A stretch of DNA of 64,000 bases. Origin: Phycisphaerae bacterium (lineage in GTDB: Bacteria > Planctomycetota > Phycisphaerae > JAJVII01). How positions within the stretch are numbered: the first letter of the stretch is position 1; the number at the start of each line of letters is the position of its first letter. Both the position numbers and the translations under genes were made by a program. This document shows, one piece after another, positions 61,057 to 64,000 of this stretch. Under the pieces are notes generated by a model. The model worked only from the letters and a program-made list of their open reading frames with translations, was not told the origin of the DNA and ran no database searches. Where the stretch lies: positions 48,406 to 112,405 of the forward strand of contig JAJVII010000034.1 in assembly GCA_022072085.1 (NCBI GenBank), given 5' to 3'.

Positions 61057-62649
61057 CTACGGCTGCGTCGTGGGGTTTGGGCCAGGACCCTGCTCGATGA
61101 ACTTGCGGACGGGGTTGTCCTCGGGGAACTGCTTGAAGAAGACGTCCTTGCGGGCCTTGTCCAGGCAGGTCGCGTCCAGCGCGACGGCCTGCCGCAGCGC
61201 CGCCAGCGACTTGTCGCCGCGGCTCTCCTTCAGGTAAAGCATCGTCAGGACGTAGCGGGTCTGGGCGGACTTCGCATCCAGCCGGGCCGCCTCCTCCAGT
61301 CGCTCGATCGCCTTGCCGATCTCGCCCTGGTTGGCCAGCGCGATGCCCAGATACTGCCAACTTTCGGCTCTCTCGGAGTCGGTTGCGATGGCCATCTCCA
61401 ACGCCTGAATCGCGCCGGCGTTCTTTCGCTGCTTGAGTCGGCTGATACCCAGATAGTGCCAGCCGTCGGTGGAGATGGGCGACAGATTCACCGCCTGCTC
61501 CAGGGCGTTCTCGGCGCCGGCCAGTTCGTCGGAGTCCAGCCGGGCGCGGCCCTCCGCCAGGAGCAGCCGCACGTCCGGCCGGGCGTCGGCCGTCTGCGGA
61601 CGGGCGTTGAGCACAGCCAGCGCCTCAGCCGGCTTGCCGGACTGGCGGAACAGTTCGGCCAACTGGGCCCGGTCGCCGGCGCGGGTTCCGTCCTCGGCCA
61701 GGTTGCTTTGCAGTATCTTTGTCGCCTCGTCGAGTTTCCCGTCGCGGATGAGCAGGTCCGCCAGCCGGGAGGCTATCTCCAAGTCGTGCGGGTTCAGCTT
61801 CGTGGCTGTGCGATAGGCCTCGATCGCCTGTTTGGGTCTGGCGGCGCCGACGCAGGCTTCGGCCAGTCCCTTGAATGGTTCGGGGCGGTCGGGCAGCAGC
61901 GCGGTCGCGCGGGTCAACTCGTCGATGGACTGCTGCCACTGTTTGAGCACGTGCGAGGCGACCCCCGCGGTCAGCCAGGCGGTCCCGTTGTTGGCCTGCT
62001 CGTCGGTTGCGGCGCGGGCCCACTTGTGGGCGTTCTCGATGTCGCCGGTCTGGAGGAACAGTTGGGCGGCCAACAGGCGGCGGTCGAAGGGAATGCCGGC
62101 CTTGGCGGCGGCCCCAGGTTCGACCTTGCGAATCTCGGCCAGGGCGTCATCGACCGTGATCGGCCCGGTGATTGTCGGCATGAAGACGTTCTTGGTGTCC
62201 GGCTCGCTGCTCTTGGACAGGTCATAGAATGCGCCGGCTAATCCGGCGGGGCGGTCGGGATCGGGCTTGAGCAGGCCGGCGACGGGTGAAACGTCGTATC
62301 CGCCGCCGCTGCCTTTGCCGTTGGGCCCGCCGGCATTGGCGTCGGGCTGAGTCTGGGGCGTCGTCGTCGCGGCCGGGCCGGCAACGCTCTGTGCGCCGGG
62401 CGGCAGGGCGGAGGGACGCGTCGCCGGGGCCGGCCCGCCGGAGGTGCGGGCCAACACGCCCAGTTTGTCATTGATATCCTTGAGTTCCTGGTTCAACTGG
62501 GCCATCTGCCGCTGCTGCTGACGAAGCCGCCCATGCAGCACGATGAACGCGATCGCCAGCGTCAGCAGGAAGATGACCCATCCCGAGATCATCAGCGATC
62601 CGAGCAGGTTAACGCGACGATAGGCGGTTTCTTCTTGTGGCTGGTTCAT
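61057..62649 (-). CDS. Membrane-anchored TPR protein
   Basis: 530 residues. N-terminal transmembrane helix (about 12-37), a coiled coil (about 40-65), a Pro/Thr/Ala-rich linker and then at least six TPR units (about 190-505; e.g. A-I-E-A-Y-R-T-A-T-K-L-N-P-H-D, A-I-Q-A-L-E-M-A-I-A-T-D). Ends N-P-T-T-Q-P. Start overlaps the stop of the gene at 62646 (ATGA). TPR units suggest a scaffold for envelope proteins. Last gene of the dnaJ-like operon. Confidence 0.75.
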   Translation of the reverse strand: MNQPQEETAYRRVNLLGSLMISGWVIFLLTLAIAFIVLHGRLRQQQRQMAQLNQELKDINDKLGVLARTSGGPAPATRPSALPPGAQSVAGPAATTTPQTQPDANAGGPNGKGSGGGYDVSPVAGLLKPDPDRPAGLAGAFYDLSKSSEPDTKNVFMPTITGPITVDDALAEIRKVEPGAAAKAGIPFDRRLLAAQLFLQTGDIENAHKWARAATDEQANNGTAWLTAGVASHVLKQWQQSIDELTRATALLPDRPEPFKGLAEACVGAARPKQAIEAYRTATKLNPHDLEIASRLADLLIRDGKLDEATKILQSNLAEDGTRAGDRAQLAELFRQSGKPAEALAVLNARPQTADARPDVRLLLAEGRARLDSDELAGAENALEQAVNLSPISTDGWHYLGISRLKQRKNAGAIQALEMAIATDSERAESWQYLGIALANQGEIGKAIERLEEAARLDAKSAQTRYVLTMLYLKESRGDKSLAALRQAVALDATCLDKARKDVFFKQFPEDNPVRKFIEQGPGPNPTTQP

Positions 62650-63107
62650 GGCGTTTCCTGGCCTGGCGGAACTGGCCCCCCGGAATCATCGTCCATCCTG
62701 AAGCGTTCGCCGGCGGCGGCCCAGGGATCCGGCCCCGGCTGGCTCTTCTGCGGCGGCTGCGAACGATCAGCGTGCGGCGCTCGACGCATCACGCGACCCC
62801 AATGGAGAATCCAGACGACCATCGCGACGGTGACCAGGGCGATAGCCGCGAAGGTCACCGCCGCCAGCGGCCCGGCCAGGCGGCGATACTGCTCATGTCG
62901 CCGTCGGTTGGCGGTCCGGGCCTCGTCGTCCGAGTCGGCGGCCGATGCCGGCTGGCTGTCGGCGCGCTGCGATGTCGGAGAATTGGACACCTCCGGTGCC
63001 GCATCGTTAGGCGATGCCGCCAGAAGCGGCAGCATTCCGACGGCCAGCCCCAGCAGCCCCGACAGGGCCAGCGCGGAGGCGAACCGCGACGGGCTTGAAT
63101 GGCTCAC
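62646..63107 (-). CDS. Small exported or membrane protein
   Basis: 153 residues from GTG 63107. Signal-like N-terminus ([21 protein letters not shown]), a polar region and one transmembrane helix (about 80-103: [18 protein letters not shown]), then a basic Pro-rich tail. Overlaps neighbours at both ends by 4 nt, so tightly coupled with the dnaJ-like and TPR genes. Function unknown. Confidence 0.65.
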   Translation of the reverse strand: MSHSSPSRFASALALSGLLGLAVGMLPLLAASPNDAAPEVSNSPTSQRADSQPASAADSDDEARTANRRRHEQYRRLAGPLAAVTFAAIALVTVAMVVWILHWGRVMRRAPHADRSQPPQKSQPGPDPWAAAGERFRMDDDSGGPVPPGQETP

Positions 63108-64000
63108 CAGCCCAGGTCCTTTCTCGGCTCGGCCGGGTTAAGCCGGGCGAACTCCTCCAGCAGTTTTCGGCCGGCGTCGTCCATCTCGCGCGGCAACACG
63201 ATGCGGATGACGACGAACAGGTCGCCGCGCCGCTGGTCGCGGGCCGACTCGATCCCCTGGCTGCGCAGCCGGAGCCGGGCCCCGCCGGACGTGCCCGGCG
63301 GGATGGTCACCGTGGCTTTGCCCCTGAGCGTGGGCACCTCGACCTTGGCGCCCAGGGCGGCTTCGGCGACGGTGACGGGCACGTCGAGGGTTACATCCAG
63401 CCCGCCTCTGCCTTCGCGGCGGAACCAGGGGTGCGGGCTGATCCGCGGGATGATGTAGAGGTCGCCGCTGGGCCCGCCGGTCGGGCTGGGTTGGCCCTTG
63501 CCGCGGAGACGTATCTTCGCGCCGTCCTCGACGCCCGCGGGAATCTTCACCGTGAGGGTTTGCGCCCCGTCGGGACCGGCCAGGCGAATCTCGCGGCTGG
63601 TTCCCTGGGCGGCTTCCTCAAACGAGAGCACGACTTCCTGGCGGATGTCCTGGCCGGGCACGGCGGCAGCCGGTCCCGCGCCGGGCTGCGGGCCGAACCC
63701 GCCGGGCCAACCCGCGCCGCTGCGCCGGCCGCGCCCTCGCGAGGGCCCGCCGCCGAACATCTCGAACAGGTCGCCCAGGTCGCCGAAATCGAACTGCACG
63801 CCACCTGGTCCGCCCCAGTTGCCGCGGAACCCGCCCGGCCCGCCGGGTCCGCCTGTCCCCGTGCCGCGCGGGCCGGCGAAGCCGAACTGGTCGTAGGCGG
63901 CCCGCTTCTGCTTGTCCGAAAGCACGTCGTAGGCGGCTTGAACCTCCTTGAACTTTTCCTCGGCCTTGGGGTCGTCGCGTTTGACGTCGGGGTGATACTT
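63104..64000 (-). CDS. DnaJ-family co-chaperone without zinc finger (CbpA-like), partial
   Basis: 298 residues visible; the N-terminus lies beyond the window. The J-domain H-P-D motif is at the edge (K-Y-H-P-D-V), then [18 protein letters not shown]-rich segment (about 50-120 of the visible part) leads straight to the C-terminal substrate-binding beta domains (L-R-L-R-S-Q-G), with no CxxCxGxG zinc finger, so type II/CbpA-like. It works with DnaK. First gene of a three-gene operon with 62646 and 61057. Confidence 0.88.
   Translation of the reverse strand, partial: KYHPDVKRDDPKAEEKFKEVQAAYDVLSDKQKRAAYDQFGFAGPRGTGTGGPGGPGGFRGNWGGPGGVQFDFGDLGDLFEMFGGGPSRGRGRRSGAGWPGGFGPQPGAGPAAAVPGQDIRQEVVLSFEEAAQGTSREIRLAGPDGAQTLTVKIPAGVEDGAKIRLRGKGQPSPTGGPSGDLYIIPRISPHPWFRREGRGGLDVTLDVPVTVAEAALGAKVEVPTLRGKATVTIPPGTSGGARLRLRSQGIESARDQRRGDLFVVIRIVLPREMDDAGRKLLEEFARLNPAEPRKDLGW

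Overview
The window is high-GC bacterial chromosome, most likely from a planctomycete of the Phycisphaerae type. This is inferred from recurrent T-T-Q-P tracts in exported or membrane proteins (52308, 60241, 61057), a Ser/Thr kinase fused to TPR repeats, a PL26-type rhamnogalacturonan lyase, and a serine-recombinase lineage common in that phylum. No rRNA gene is present to confirm it.

Layout. (1) 1-7010, minus strand: a PflX-like radical SAM protein, an M14 peptidase, a B12-binding radical SAM protein and a large exported pectin lyase. (2) 7238-23107, plus strand: a Tad/Flp pilus (type II/IV secretion-like) locus behind one good promoter. It holds a stand-alone CpaF ATPase, two Flp-type pilins, a prepilin peptidase, TadE/TadG-like pseudopilins, a Ser/Thr kinase with C-terminal TPRs, CpaB, an FHA-CpaF fusion, TadB, TadC and a membrane FHA protein. 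The kinase and two FHA modules suggest phospho-threonine control of the machine. (3) 23123-32648: housekeeping and DNA damage genes: dinB, ackA, marC, rnpB (RNase P RNA), lexA, a second Y-family polymerase, serA and a SpoU/TrmH methyltransferase. (4) 32768-46590: an integrated element starting at the 3' end of tRNA-Pro(TGG). It has a serine recombinase lacking its catalytic domain, then a compact capsid module (terminase, portal, protease-capsid fusion, DUF2190 decoration protein, connector-like proteins and a Tyr-rich beta-helix/G8-like protein) with no recognisable tail genes. A cargo block that looks less GC-rich by eye follows (degenerate HNH-like protein, four-helix-bundle protein, two unknowns), and a decayed second recombinase 3' end closes it. 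(5) 47117-64000: rlmN, a sugar isomerase-like protein, a TPR/DnaJ-zinc-finger protein, an ECF-like sigma factor with a membrane partner, a GT39-like glycosyltransferase, a dual-specificity phosphatase, tldD/tldE, an SDR reductase, TPR proteins and a DnaJ-family co-chaperone cut by the window end.

Most noteworthy: the kinase/FHA-wired Tad locus with two different ATPases; the tail-less, capsid-only element (satellite-like) next to a 'headless' recombinase; and a TGTTAGG motif shared by the lexA leader and the promoter of the second polymerase, which may be the SOS operator. Several promoters share the form TTGCCN-17 bp-TANNNT. Functions are assigned by reading the proteins; no database search was run.
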